A stretch of 64,000 bases of DNA from Mixta gaviniae (GTDB lineage: Bacteria > Pseudomonadota > Gammaproteobacteria > Enterobacterales > Enterobacteriaceae). Both the position numbers and the translations under genes were made by a program. The notes below the pieces were generated by a model. The model was given only the letters and a program-made list of their open reading frames with translations, was not told where the DNA came from and made no database searches. This document shows positions 27,064 through 36,222 of the stretch, one piece after another (the first letter of the stretch is position 1; each line of letters opens with the position of its first letter). The stretch covers positions 3,844,001-3,908,000 of the forward strand of contig NZ_CP026377.1 of NCBI RefSeq assembly GCF_002953195.1, written 5' to 3'.

Positions 27064-29066
27064 TCAGCTGCCGATACGCTTCTCCTGTAACCTGCCGTTC
27101 TGATAGAAAAGCTTCATTTTTGCCCCACTATCGAGGTTGGTGCCCCTTAAAAGCAGCGCTATTTCCTCATCACTGCCATCGAACCCCCGGCTTTTTAACT
27201 CCAGCTCTAATCGTCGGCGCTGCGGCCCCGTACAGTTATTGACAGAACTCCAAGGGGCGGCAGAGCCGCCAGAAAAACCTGCCTCCGCTGACGCCTCGGC
27301 CTTGGCGACCTTTTCCCATTAAACCAGACGCGTGGAGATTTCAGAGCCATAGACTTGCGGCGAATAGATGCCCTGGATGCGTTGCACGTCTTCCGCATAC
27401 TCGTTGCCCTGCTCATTGATTTCGTAGCAAAGCCGGATAACCAGATCTTCCCGGGAAACCAGCGGCCCGCCCTGCGCCTGTGTATAGGACGCCCAGCAAC
27501 CCACGTCAGCGGCAGCCAGCACGGCGTCCATCTTCGGATCAGGCAGCTGCTTATCACGCAACCGGCGCAGCTCACGCCATACCGTAACCGGAGCGCCACC
27601 AATCTGTTGAAACTGACGAATGGACCAGCGGGACGCCCAAGCGGAAACGGCCTTCGACATATCGCGCAGGCTTTCTCCCGTTTCGTCGTCCTTTTCGCCG
27701 TCCAGGGCGTAGCCGTCGATGTTTTTGGAAATATACTTGGCGATGTAGCCAGTAGCGCTGCCCTTTGCCGGGTCAATGCTTTCGGCATGGAAACGCGCCC
27801 GGCGCGCCTCCGGCGTTTTCAGCTCCGCGCTTTCTTCCTGATAAACGTAATCACGCATAATCTGCTGCACTCGCTCCCGGTGTTCCGGCAGCATAAACAG
27901 CAGCATATGCCAGTGCGGCGTTCCATCGTGATGCGGCTCCACTACGCGAAAGCCAAAAACGTGAATGTCTTCACGTGAGAGCGCGGCCCGAATTTTTGAC
28001 CAAACCTTACAGAGATAGCGCTGTGTGTCTTTGGGGCTGGCACCGTTCCACTGCGACACAAAGCCACCTTTGCTGTATACGGCGTGATATTTTGACGGCG
28101 CTGTAAGTGTGTAGAACTCACCAACGCATCCGGTTTCATTGGCAATGTCCTCAAAGCCGCGCATACGCACCATCAGCTCGCACCGGCGAACGGCCGGATT
28201 TGCGTTGCTGCGGTTAACCATATCTTCCAGGGCAATGCGATCGCCTTCGTCGTTGATAAGGTCGAAGCGTTTGAAAAACTCCCGGTTGCGTTTCTTCTGC
28301 TCCACCCATTCGCCCAGGGTGCCACGAGACACATACGGCGAAGCGGTTTTTTGAACCTGACCGACGGCGATAGCCATATGCTCACGCTGCAGATCGCGCA
28401 TTTTTTCAGGCGTCCGCGCCACCACTCCGGGGCCATCATTCGCAGCAGGCCGGACTGCGCCTTACGCAGCGGCAGCGTGCCCCGGCCAGCCTGATATTCA
28501 GCCCGATAGGGCGGCGTGGTGCCGGTAAGCGCGGCCAACTCAGAAAGGTATCGGTAGGCAACCAGTGTGATCGCTTCTTCGTCGGCATCATCCGGCAGGG
28601 TCACGGCGGTTGTGAAATCAGCCAGGCTTTGCGCCATGAAGGTGCCAACCTTATAGGCAAGATCACGGACGTCCTGGCGGTCCAGCGTGGGCAGGCGGTC
28701 CAGCTGTTTGATAAACGGCAGCTCGCTTGCGGCCGTTTCGGGCAAGCTGTAGCGGCTGCGGACAAGCTGCAGGCGTGGCAATACGTTCTGACCAATTGTC
28801 TGGCTTAAAAACGTATTAGCACGGCGACGGCCCTGTTTTTCGTCTGCCAGTAATCTGGCATAGCGCTCACCAAAATAGCCGGCAAGGAAATCCGGCAAAT
28901 CGTGCAGATACTGGCTGCGCCAGTTGTGATCCGTGGCGTCCTGGTGCCATAGCTTCAGCTCTGTCAGGGTGATGTCCTTCGGCGCGCCCGGCGAAAAGTA
29001 CTCACGCCGCATCTGATTAACGGCGTGATAGCTCCCCTGAACAGCTTCCATGACGGCTTCAGTCAT
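27064..29066 (-). pseudogene. A: P2 gpA replication initiator, broken by a frameshift and an ochre stop
   Basis: Rolling-circle replication endonuclease of P2-like phages. It starts at ATG 29066 (MTEAVMEAVQGSYHAVNQMR), overlapping the previous gene by 8 bases. The first frame is lost after PEWWRGRLKK at an A6 run (T6 on the + strand, 28401-28406); one more A restores KKMRDLQREHM. The second frame holds the HUH motif (TPHWHMLLF) and the two-tyrosine motif YIAKY, then stops at TAA 27319-27321 (TRLV*). The same frame continues ([20 protein letters not shown], ending ...LQEKRIGS) to 27064. The full protein would be about 667 residues. The frameshift may be a homopolymer error; the ochre is a base change. 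Confidence 0.85.
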
Positions 29067-29373
29067 GTGCGACCTGCAGCTCAGACAGTGCCATTTCGGC
29101 CAGTTCCGCCAGCCTGCGGGCTTCAGCCACATAGCTGCTGGCCGTTTCCATTCCTTTACGCAGCACCTGATGCCCAATCGCATCGGATACCAGGTCACGC
29201 ACCAGCAGCACCGGGTTGTTGTAAAGAGCCATAACCTCCGAAATCTGCGTGCGTACGCCTTCCTCTTCCCGCCAGCTGAATTTCTCCAGGGCAATAAGCC
29301 GGGGCTTACCCGGCTGCTTATGTTGCTTTACGGAAATGGTGTAACGGCCATCAATAACCGGGTTTGTGGTCAT
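29059..29373 (-). CDS. P2-like early-region protein (DUF5405-type)
   Basis: A 104-residue protein from ATG 29373 (MTTNPVIDGRYTISVKQHKQ), the start being set by overlap with the preceding TraR-like gene. The helical C-terminal part (RRLAELAEMALSELQ) overlaps the gpA start. It occupies the position of a small orf upstream of A in P2/186-like phages; the DUF5405 label is from memory and is less certain than the phage origin. Function unknown. Confidence 0.65.
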   Translation of the reverse strand: MTTNPVIDGRYTISVKQHKQPGKPRLIALEKFSWREEEGVRTQISEVMALYNNPVLLVRDLVSDAIGHQVLRKGMETASSYVAEARRLAELAEMALSELQVAHD

Positions 29374-29597
29374 ACCGCGCCGCCTTTGTAATGGGTGCGC
29401 TTCAGCTCGCTGATGTCCTGACAGGTCACGCAGTGGGTTACACCCTGAACGGCGCGTCGGTGGGCTTCCGGGATGGCCTCGCCACATGTGAGACAAAAAA
29501 ACTCGCTAATCTGCACGGGCCGATTAAGCGCATTATGAAGATGGCGCGCCAGTTCCTCCTGTACACGCTCTTGCACGCGGTCCATTGCGTCTGCCAT
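29370..29597 (-). CDS. TraR/DksA-type zinc-finger protein
   Basis: A 75-residue protein with a C4 zinc finger (FFCLTCGEAIPEAHRRAV, then THCVTCQD), typical of the TraR-like protein in the P2 early operon, which may act on RNA polymerase. It overlaps its neighbours by a few bases at both ends, showing tight operon packing. Confidence 0.85.
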   Translation of the reverse strand: MADAMDRVQERVQEELARHLHNALNRPVQISEFFCLTCGEAIPEAHRRAVQGVTHCVTCQDISELKRTHYKGGAV

Positions 29598-29827
29598 CAG
29601 TGCAGCTGCTCTGCCTGATTTTGAAATTTCTCAGCTTCTTGGGTAAGTAGCTCAGCGGCTTCTACATGGCTTAACTGACTGCTTCGGATCTTCCATGCCA
29701 GAACAATAAGGCGAGACACCATCACTTCAGCTCGGGCACCACGCTCTTCCATACGTGCGTCCTGCAGCATTACATTTAATGGCTGTTCGTAGTCTTCAGT
29801 TTTCTTTTCTCCAAAAAAGTTATTCAT
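29597..29827 (-). CDS. DUF2732-family phage protein
   Basis: A 76-residue acidic helical protein (MEERGARAEVMVSRLIVLAW, EAAELLTQEAEKFQNQAEQL) matching the small DUF2732-type protein found between B and A in P2-like prophages. The ATG at 29827 has a Shine-Dalgarno-like GGAGATAA upstream. Function unknown. Confidence 0.7.
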   Translation of the reverse strand: MNNFFGEKKTEDYEQPLNVMLQDARMEERGARAEVMVSRLIVLAWKIRSSQLSHVEAAELLTQEAEKFQNQAEQLH

Positions 29828-29895
29828 TATTTATCTCCAGATTTCAGGCAAAGGAATGTCCGGCGGGTTTACGCCATTTAATCTCGTCAGGTTAA

Positions 29896-30237
29896 TTAGT
29901 TAGGTAACGTCAGCTTTTTGGGAAATAAACTCACGACTGCATGGAAATGATTCATTGCACTAATCAGCGCGTATTTTTCATCACTCGTCAGTTCATCAAA
30001 TTCAACGTCATGACGTTCTGACCGGATATTTTCCAGAAAGAAAATTGCGCCTAATGCCCTTTTGTTCTGCTCGTACTGCGTATCGCGTCTGTCTCGCATA
30101 TCAGCCATAAAACGCTTCAGCTCATTACCGCAGTTATCACCCCATAACTTTGTGCGAATAGCCGCAATGTGATTCAGGCCTTTTACGCGTTGGCCTGCGC
30201 TTAACTGAACAGCAATGTTTTCACCTTCAATCGCCAT
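29896..30237 (-). CDS. DUF5347-type phage protein
   Basis: A 113-residue protein (AGQRVKGLNHIAAIRTKLWG, MADMRDRRDTQYEQNKRALG, LFPKKLTLPN) resembling a conserved P2-like early protein of unknown function (DUF5347 from memory). Its start overlaps the end of the fil gene by 37 bases, and it is preceded by AGAAAG. Confidence 0.65.
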   Translation of the reverse strand: MAIEGENIAVQLSAGQRVKGLNHIAAIRTKLWGDNCGNELKRFMADMRDRRDTQYEQNKRALGAIFFLENIRSERHDVEFDELTSDEKYALISAMNHFHAVVSLFPKKLTLPN

Positions 30238-30392
30238 TTGTTCTTTCTCCCTTTTCCGGTTAAACCTGCCAGCAGCTCCGCCTGGTTGTTTGAAGGATGC
30301 CAGCGTGTGCCGTCCTGCCCCATTATCCAGCCATGTCCGTAGGCTGGTGCCGGGTTCTGCCGCTTTAGCAAAGGGGCCACTGGAAATACCAT
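30201..30392 (-). CDS. fil: Phage filamentation protein Fil (DUF2724)
   Basis: A 63-residue protein starting at ATG 30392 (MVFPVAPLLKRQNPAPAYGH), which matches the start of the 186 Fil family; the upstream extension to 30425 overlaps cII and is rejected. Seen: GWIMGQDGTRWHPSNNQAEL. In 186, Fil inhibits host cell division. It is part of the early lytic operon cII-fil. Confidence 0.75.
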   Translation of the reverse strand: MVFPVAPLLKRQNPAPAYGHGWIMGQDGTRWHPSNNQAELLAGLTGKGRKNKWRLKVKTLLFS

Positions 30393-30399
30393 GTTTACC

Positions 30400-30909
30400 T
30401 CAGCTGATACCGATGGAAGCGCCAAGACCGCTAATAGCGTCTACGGTGCTGGCAAGCGTCGGGTTTGAATGAATACGTGTCTGTACCGCCATTGCGGCCA
30501 GCGTCAGACAGCGGATGCCGCTGTTTACGTTCTGAATTAAGCCGCGGCGGCAGGACGTTGTAACCTTGTCCTGAACCACTGCAACAGCGGCCAGCTGTCC
30601 TACTTCTGCCATGGCTTTGAGGACGTAAGATGATAATTTTTCTTGCGCCACTTCATTGACCGGTACACATGGCAGACACTGCAACTGCGCCAGCATTCCA
30701 TCAACCAGGGTTGCGTCTTCTGTTAGGTCGGTGAGGATCAGCATTTCCCGAACCGTAAGCTGATGCACCTGGTCGGGGTTCAACTTGTTACTGACAGTCT
30801 GCGGATTCAGGCCCGCTTTTTTTGCCAGCTGGATGATATTGTGCTTTGCCGCAAATTCCCGGCAGGCTTCATCAAAGTGACTGTGTGTGGAAACACGGAA
30901 ATCAAACAT
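30400..30909 (-). CDS. cII: 186-type CII regulator
   Basis: A 169-residue protein from ATG 30909 (MFDFRVSTHSHFDEACREFA), the same length as 186 CII; the 12-codon extension to 30945 is rejected. Seen: LAKKAGLNPQTVSNKLNP (helix-turn-helix) and LPCVPVNEVAQEKL. CII activates the lysogeny promoter of 186-like phages. It appears intact. Confidence 0.88.
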   Translation of the reverse strand: MFDFRVSTHSHFDEACREFAAKHNIIQLAKKAGLNPQTVSNKLNPDQVHQLTVREMLILTDLTEDATLVDGMLAQLQCLPCVPVNEVAQEKLSSYVLKAMAEVGQLAAVAVVQDKVTTSCRRGLIQNVNSGIRCLTLAAMAVQTRIHSNPTLASTVDAISGLGASIGIS

Positions 30910-30944
30910 GAACTTTCCCTTTCGATATCCCAATATGGAATCCA

Positions 30945-31181
30945 TTAGCCTTGCATGGTGATTTCGCAGCCAGCAGCCGCTTCAATCGTTAAGGCCACCA
31001 TGTTGATTTCGATAAGCCCGTTAACCCCTTCTTTCTTTCTGATCGGCAGACGGTTTTCACGATACATCTGGCGGACAGTTCCTTCTTTGTAACCGGTACG
31101 ACGGCAGAACTCTTCTACTGTAACGTAGGGTTCTGAAATCACGAGATTGATTGATGGACGCATTGAAAGTTTACGGGTCAT
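30945..31181 (-). CDS. apl: Apl/Cox-family excisionase-repressor
   Basis: A 78-residue protein with a MerR-like winged helix (VTVEEFCRRTGYKEGTVRQM, LPIRKKEGVNGLIEINMVAL), typical of Apl (186) and Cox. It promotes excision with the integrase and represses the CI promoter. It is first in the leftward early operon and divergent from the CI gene. Confidence 0.85.
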   Translation of the reverse strand: MTRKLSMRPSINLVISEPYVTVEEFCRRTGYKEGTVRQMYRENRLPIRKKEGVNGLIEINMVALTIEAAAGCEITMQG

Positions 31182-31270
31182 GATGCACTATCCTCTGTTG
31201 AGTTTTAGCCAACTCTATTTATCACTATTAAACACGTCATCATACGACGAGTGAATATTAGGATCACAAA
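31182..31270. promoter_or_regulatory. Lysogeny/lysis switch region
   Basis: An 89-bp AT-rich gap between the divergent apl and cI genes, containing the early and lysogenic promoters. A short palindrome (TCATACGACGA region at about 31235-31247) may be an operator half. The detailed binding sites cannot be assigned by eye. Confidence 0.45.
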
Positions 31271-31876
31271 TTGGAAAGGTCAGTTAGAGATTTTACGAGT
31301 CGTAAAGCACCAACATTACCAGAGGGTGGTAAAGATCCTATTGAGCGTATCGTTCAAGCATATGGTTTCTCATCCCGCCAGGCGCTGTGTCGTCATCTAA
31401 ACGTATCCCAAAGCACTATGGCTAACCGCATAATGCGTGGGAACTTTCCAGCTGATTGGGTTCTTATTTGCTCTATGGAAACCGGTACTTCGCTGGAGTG
31501 GCTGACGTATGGCCGCGGTGATTCAATCATCACAAAACAAGACGAGTCATCAGCTAAAATCGAATTCAAAAAAATCACAAATGGGAATTTCACTTCATCT
31601 GATTGGGTTGAATATGACGCACAGCTCTTGCCCAGTGATGTTAAAGCCCCTCTGTTAGTATATTTCGAGAAACAGAATTACCTGGTTGATATGACTGCTG
31701 CAGAGATCACTGACGGGCTATGGCTCATCGAGATTGATAAGCTCATCAGCGTTAAAGAGCTGTATCGTTTTCCCGGCGGGCGCATCCGCGTTGAAAATGG
31801 AAAAGCCTCATTTGAATGCAAAGCAGACGACATCAAAGTGTTGGGTAAAGTCGTTGCTCGTACTGAATATCTTTAA
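31271..31876 (+). CDS. cI: 186-type CI repressor
   Basis: A 201-residue prophage repressor. I take the TTG start at 31271, with AGGA 8 bases before; the protein then begins MERSVRDFTSRKAPTLPEGG. Seen: an N-terminal HTH (RIVQAYGFSSRQALCRHLNV, SQSTMANRIMRGNFPADW) and a C-terminal oligomerisation domain (from about residue 95). There is no LexA-like autocleavage signature, as expected for the 186 family, which is induced through an antirepressor. It appears intact, so lysogenic immunity should be expressed. Confidence 0.85.
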   Translation: MERSVRDFTSRKAPTLPEGGKDPIERIVQAYGFSSRQALCRHLNVSQSTMANRIMRGNFPADWVLICSMETGTSLEWLTYGRGDSIITKQDESSAKIEFKKITNGNFTSSDWVEYDAQLLPSDVKAPLLVYFEKQNYLVDMTAAEITDGLWLIEIDKLISVKELYRFPGGRIRVENGKASFECKADDIKVLGKVVARTEYL

Positions 31877-31885
31877 AGGCTAAGC

Positions 31886-32908
31886 ATGGCGATCAGCAAG
31901 TTACCCAATGGAAAGTGGCAAGCGCAGGTTTTTCCGAACGGCCGCGACGGCAAAAGGATACGCCGTCAGTTTGCTACGAAGGGCGAAGCACAATCCTTTG
32001 AGAAGTTCGTAAAAGAGCAGGCTCAGGATAAGCCCTGGCTGGGAGAGAAAACTGATAAGCGCCGGGTAATTGAGCTGGTTGAATTGTGGTTCAACACGCA
32101 TGGCATCACTCTGGCGGATGGAGAGAAGCGGCGAACCACAATGGCGTTCGCCTGCGAAGCGATGGGAAACCCACTCGCAACCGAGTTTAACGCGACAATT
32201 TTTGCCTCTTATCGCGAGCTGCGGTTAAGCAGAAAGATCACCCGTTCCAGTCGAGTAAAGGCGGTAACGCCGCGCACGGTAAATTTAGAACTGGCCTATT
32301 TCAGGGCAATGTTTAATGAGCTGCGCCGATTGGATGAATGGACTATGCCCAATCCGTTAGAGAATGTGCGCGAGTTTAAAATCAGTGAGTCAGAGATGGC
32401 GTATCTCACCATTGATGAAATTAGAACCCTCCTCGCAGAATGTGAAAATAGCCGATCCAAGGACCTAATAACCATTGTAAAAATCTGTCTGGCAACTGGC
32501 GCACGATGGAGCGAGGCCGAAGGCTTAAAGGGAAATCAAATCCGCGCCGGTCAGATCATCTACGTGAAAACTAAAGGTAAGAAAAACCGAGCGGTGCCGA
32601 TAACTGAAAAATTACAGGCTGAACTGCCATCCAGCAGGAAAGCGCAGTTGCTCTTTAAACCATGCTATTCAGCCTTTAGAAAGGCCATGCAACGCGCTGG
32701 TATTGAAACACCTGCAGGGCAACTAACGCATGTTTTACGCCATACATTTGCTTCTCATTTCATGATGAATGGCGGTAACATTCTAGTGCTACAAAGAATA
32801 TTGGGGCGTACCGATATTAAGGTAACGATGCGTTATGCGCACTTTGGGCCGGATCATTTTTCAGAAGCAAAGTTGTTCAACCCGCTGAGTCAAATAGCGA
32901 TATGTTGA
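31886..32908 (+). CDS. int: P2-family tyrosine integrase of element B
   Basis: A 340-residue integrase starting 10 bases after the cI stop. Seen: N-terminal arm-binding domain (MAISKLPNGKWQAQVFPNGR), core-binding region, and the catalytic domain with LATGARWSEAEGL, THVLRHTFASHFMMNGGN (HxLRHTxAS) and the tyrosine in TMRYAHFGPDHF. It is full length. It lies 2.1 kb from the right attachment repeat, the gap being filled by the DUF262-HEPN cargo pair. Confidence 0.92.
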   Translation: MAISKLPNGKWQAQVFPNGRDGKRIRRQFATKGEAQSFEKFVKEQAQDKPWLGEKTDKRRVIELVELWFNTHGITLADGEKRRTTMAFACEAMGNPLATEFNATIFASYRELRLSRKITRSSRVKAVTPRTVNLELAYFRAMFNELRRLDEWTMPNPLENVREFKISESEMAYLTIDEIRTLLAECENSRSKDLITIVKICLATGARWSEAEGLKGNQIRAGQIIYVKTKGKKNRAVPITEKLQAELPSSRKAQLLFKPCYSAFRKAMQRAGIETPAGQLTHVLRHTFASHFMMNGGNILVLQRILGRTDIKVTMRYAHFGPDHFSEAKLFNPLSQIAIC

Positions 32909-33105
32909 AAGTGGAATACTCAACTTTGAGGAAGCCAAGCCGTTCAACAGCTCGCTGGGCAATGCAATAGTTCGGAACCTAACTATCTGATTATTTATAA
33001 TTATTCATTCAAGAAAACATGTTATAGTTATGTAAATGAATGCATCATTCATAAGTCTAGCATCTTAAATCATGCAAAATCTTATTAAATATAAATGAGA
33101 ATATT

Positions 33106-34164
33106 ATGAAAAATTTTGATACTCGCGCTTACAACATTTCAGATTTTTTGGAGTGGAGCCAGACAGGCCTACTGGAACTCTCGCCAAAGTTTCAAAGAAG
33201 ATCGGTTTGGACGGAGAAAGCTAAGTCTTATCTAGTCGATACTATATTAAGAGGAAAGCCAATACCTAAAATTCTTATAACTCAAACGTTGAATGTTGGG
33301 AGAAATGTTAGAACAGTTGTTGATGGCCAACAAAGACTTAGAGCCATACTGAGCTATATTAATGGAGACTTCAAAGTTTCTCGAGCTCACAACAGAGAGT
33401 TTTCTTCGTTCTACTTTGATGATTTACCTGATGAAATAAAATCAGAATTTTTAAAGTATGAAATCGGCGTAGATATGCTTTTCGACTTATCGTTCGAAGA
33501 TATCTTAGATATATTTGCAAGGCTTAATACTTATTCTGTTAAATTAAACCCACAAGAACTACTTAATGCTCAATACTTGGGTTATTTTAAACAAGCTGCG
33601 TATAGTTTAGGGTTTAGATATGTTGCTTATTTTATCGAAGGAGGGGTTCTTTCCGAGAAAGAGGTAACAAGGATGTCAGAAGCTGAACTTTCCTCTGACC
33701 TACTAGGCTCATTGATTGATGGCATTCAGCCCAAAAAGCACATCCCTACTCTTTATAAAAAGTATGACGATGATGAAGATAACTGTAATGATGCAGCAGC
33801 GAAATTCGATAATGTAATGACGATAATAGGAGAGATATATCCGTCTGAAGAACTGAAGCAAACCAATTTCCACAGAATCCATTTTTTCTATACATTATTT
33901 ACATCAATTGCACATTGTCTTTATGGTTTGGAAAATTTTAATGATGCGCCTAGAACTAACATTGATAATAATAATATCGGCCAAATAAGAAATTCACTAG
34001 ATGAAATTAGTGCAAGATATGATGAGGTTACGGCTAGAGATGCTCTAGCTCCAAATGATGAATATCGAGATTTCATTGATGCCTCACGCAGAGCGACCAC
34101 AGACCTCTCATCTCGAAAATTGAGGACTGAATTTATCTGTAAAAAAATTCGGGATGCTATGTAA
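33106..34164 (+). CDS. DUF262 (ParB-like NTPase/nuclease) protein
   Basis: A 352-residue protein with the DUF262 signature: SPKFQRRSVWTEKAKSYLVD near residue 27, KPIPKIL, and the catalytic-type VVDGQQRLRAIL near 73-85. DUF262 is the ParB-like nucleotide-hydrolysing domain found in GmrS and BrxU. The DUF1524 nuclease half of those enzymes is absent. The gene is very AT-rich compared with the phage genes. It is followed by a HEPN gene starting one base after its stop, so the two form a bicistronic unit. A sensor/switch role for a partner RNase is inference. Confidence 0.78.
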   Translation: MKNFDTRAYNISDFLEWSQTGLLELSPKFQRRSVWTEKAKSYLVDTILRGKPIPKILITQTLNVGRNVRTVVDGQQRLRAILSYINGDFKVSRAHNREFSSFYFDDLPDEIKSEFLKYEIGVDMLFDLSFEDILDIFARLNTYSVKLNPQELLNAQYLGYFKQAAYSLGFRYVAYFIEGGVLSEKEVTRMSEAELSSDLLGSLIDGIQPKKHIPTLYKKYDDDEDNCNDAAAKFDNVMTIIGEIYPSEELKQTNFHRIHFFYTLFTSIAHCLYGLENFNDAPRTNIDNNNIGQIRNSLDEISARYDEVTARDALAPNDEYRDFIDASRRATTDLSSRKLRTEFICKKIRDAM

Positions 34165-34165
34165 A

Positions 34166-34780
34166 ATGCCTGTAATCGATGATCTCAATGAATTTAAAGC
34201 CTCAATAGCTCAAGCGGCTTCACTGCGAACAAAAGCTAATCAGGCTGCTTCAAACATGACGGGCGATGAAAGGAGCCTATTATATGAAGCGATTTTTTTA
34301 CGTATATATAGAGCTTACGAAAACCTGCTTGAAAATATCTTTATAAAATACCTGTCAGGTGAAAACACGCATAGTGGAACACAAATTACAACATATTTGA
34401 GGCCAAAAGATAAGCTTCATGCTCGCGCAATGATCACATCTTCTCAACCTTATTTAGATTGGACAGCGCCAAGCACTGTAATTAAACGCGCGGAAACTTA
34501 TATTGATGGGGAAAACCCAATAAAAATTGCTATATCATCTTCTATGACACATTTAATTTCCGCTAAAAAAATCCGAAATCATATAGCGCACAATTCATCT
34601 GAAAGTATGGTGGATTTTAATAAAGTTGTAATTGAGTTCCTACACACTATGCCCAGAACGCAGCCTTCCTCTGGAGAATTCTTGTCCAAGATACCCGCTA
34701 AAGGGCCAAGTAGGAATAAAGAAATATTAACTTTTTACATGGAACATTTGGAAAGCACTGCTATAGCATTAGTTGGTTAA
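34166..34780 (+). CDS. HEPN-like protein (predicted RNase) paired with DUF262
   Basis: A 204-residue protein, ATG 34166 immediately after the DUF262 stop (an in-frame ATG at 34154 would overlap it). Seen: long helices and the motif KKIRNHIAHNSSE near residue 140, which satisfies the HEPN RX4-6H RNase pattern (R-NHIA-H). The layout (YEAIFLRIYRAYENLLENIF) is like MAE_28990/MAE_18760 HEPN families. HEPN proteins often act as toxins in abortive defence. The pair is a candidate toxin/antitoxin-like or anti-phage module; this is inference. Confidence 0.7.
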   Translation: MPVIDDLNEFKASIAQAASLRTKANQAASNMTGDERSLLYEAIFLRIYRAYENLLENIFIKYLSGENTHSGTQITTYLRPKDKLHARAMITSSQPYLDWTAPSTVIKRAETYIDGENPIKIAISSSMTHLISAKKIRNHIAHNSSESMVDFNKVVIEFLHTMPRTQPSSGEFLSKIPAKGPSRNKEILTFYMEHLESTAIALVG

Positions 34781-34784
34781 AAAA

Positions 34785-34820
34785 TGGGGTTGTTATTTTA
34801 ACTTAAAAAAAACAACCCCA
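34785..34820. terminator. Terminator after the DUF262-HEPN pair
   Basis: Perfect 10-bp arms TGGGGTTGTT (34785-34794) and AACAACCCCA (34811-34820), AT-rich loop, directly after the HEPN stop. Confidence 0.75.
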
Positions 34821-35028
34821 CATTCCATGATATGTTGATAGCCGATTCAATTTTATTTTCAACACTACTGTATAAAATTTCATATTTTTAAATAAAAATA
34901 AATTTATTTTTTTATAATTACAATTAAGTGGTAGCAGAGCGCAACGCTATATGCCACTTTTCGTCACTATTCGTCCTAAAGAAAACATAAAAATCAGTAA
35001 GTTACTGATTTTAATCACTTCAAAATGG

Positions 35029-35078
35029 GACTCATAATCGCTTGGTCGTTGGTTCAAACCCAACAGGGGCCACCAAAT
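35029..35078 (+). repeat. att repeat 2: tRNA-Ile2(CAU) 3' fragment
   Basis: The second exact copy of the 50-bp tRNA fragment at 19014-19063, bounding element B on the right and element C on the left. Again no 5' tRNA half precedes it. A minus-strand open frame across this repeat encodes the familiar spurious tRNA-antisense peptide LGLNQRPSDYE and is not a gene. Confidence 0.88.
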
Positions 35079-35399
35079 AAAACAAGGAATTAGATGAGAA
35101 ATCGTCTGACTCCTTTTTCTTTGGGTGCGATTTGGGTCAGGTAATGGGTGATATAAGTGAATGGCTGGGTGAGACATACTCGTATCCGGGCAATGATTAC
35201 GGATATTGAACCCCTTTCATTACTTTAGCTCTTTGGTGCAAGTTTGAATGACGGGTTTGGACATGCCGGAAAGATGACTACCGCACGAAGCTTTCTTTTC
35301 AGATGCCCTTACCCTGATCAAGAGTACCAGAGCCACCAAAAGGCATAAGCTCTAGTTTTAAAAAATCTCACAGCATTGCCACTAGAGCAATTATAACGG
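35079..35399. other. No gene recognised
   Basis: About 320 bp between the attachment repeat and the decayed D gene of element C, where ogr would be expected in an intact P2-like prophage. I see no Ogr-like cysteine frame and no clear promoter or repeat; it may be degraded phage DNA. Confidence 0.3.
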
Positions 35400-36222
35400 T
35401 AGCCCCACCTTCGCGCGCTTCCGGTACTTTCGCCTCCTTCTTTTTTGCCTTCGCTTTGGGGTGTTGCAGGGCGCGCAGGTGTGGTTCTTTTGCCTTGCGC
35501 TTCACTTTCTTCGGCCTTGGCTCTCTGGTTTGCAGCCACTGCGCCGTTACGCCGGTATAAGCGCTCCGGCCAGCGATAGAACTGATGCCGGCCGCCGTCA
35601 CTGCGTATAATCGTGACCTGTGGAATGGGTTTCCCACTGGCGGTGACTGCCTTACCGGCCTGGAGGAAAGCAGTATCCCCGACTTAACCGAACCTCGCCG
35701 CCGTTCCGGTCAGCCAGCCGCGTCAAAAATTTGGCATCGGATTCCTGCGACTAGTCGATATGCGGGATAGCAATCCGGGCGAGTTCGGGCAACAGCGACC
35801 TCCAGCTTGTTACGCTTTGCAACACAGCCTCAACAATCATACCGAGGGTCTTGTCATGCCAGGACTCTTCCCGCCTGGAATTGAGCGAGCCCCGAAAATC
35901 CGCATTGCGGGCGCGAATGTCACCGTATCAGGTGCGCCCCGGAGTTCGACCTCATCCACGGTAAACCAGCCTTTCTCAATAAGCGTCGCCCCTTACCACC
36001 CGAGCCAAAGCGTCAGTACTGCGCCGCGCACCGGCAGCACGACGCGCCCGTCGGCATCGTTGAGTTCAAGGTCGGGCCGGTCAGCCTCAAAGCCCGATTG
36101 TCGGTCATGGTCAGGCTTATCAGGCGATCGCTGATGTTGCCGGTAATATCCTTGCTCTCGGTTTTCAGTATGCAGGCCGGGGTGAGCGTGTTCCCCGGCG
36201 ATCTGTAAAGGGCATCAGTCAT
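35400..36222 (-). pseudogene. D: P2 gpD late-control/tail protein, heavily decayed (element C)
   Basis: From ATG 36222 the frame begins MTDALYRSPGNTLTPACILK, typical gpD. It shifts at a GGG run (+ strand CCC 36093-36095; one more G restores the family sequence), then shows in-frame TAA and TAG codons and further shifts (for example TVTF..RARNADFRGS). Conserved stretches reappear downstream (AKFLTRLADRNGGEVRLSRD, TAFLQAGKAVTASGKPIPQV, HLRALQHPKAKAKKKEAK), and homology ends near 35400. The start overlaps the gpU stop, as in P2. Confidence 0.78.

Noticed and set aside
27207..27788. 193-codon minus-strand frame
   Set aside because: Shadow of the gpA C-terminal region; the gpA frames contain the conserved active-site motifs.
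34947..35177. Minus-strand open frame with LGLNQRPSDYE
   Set aside because: This is the well-known spurious peptide read antisense across a tRNA 3' end; here it spans the attachment repeat.
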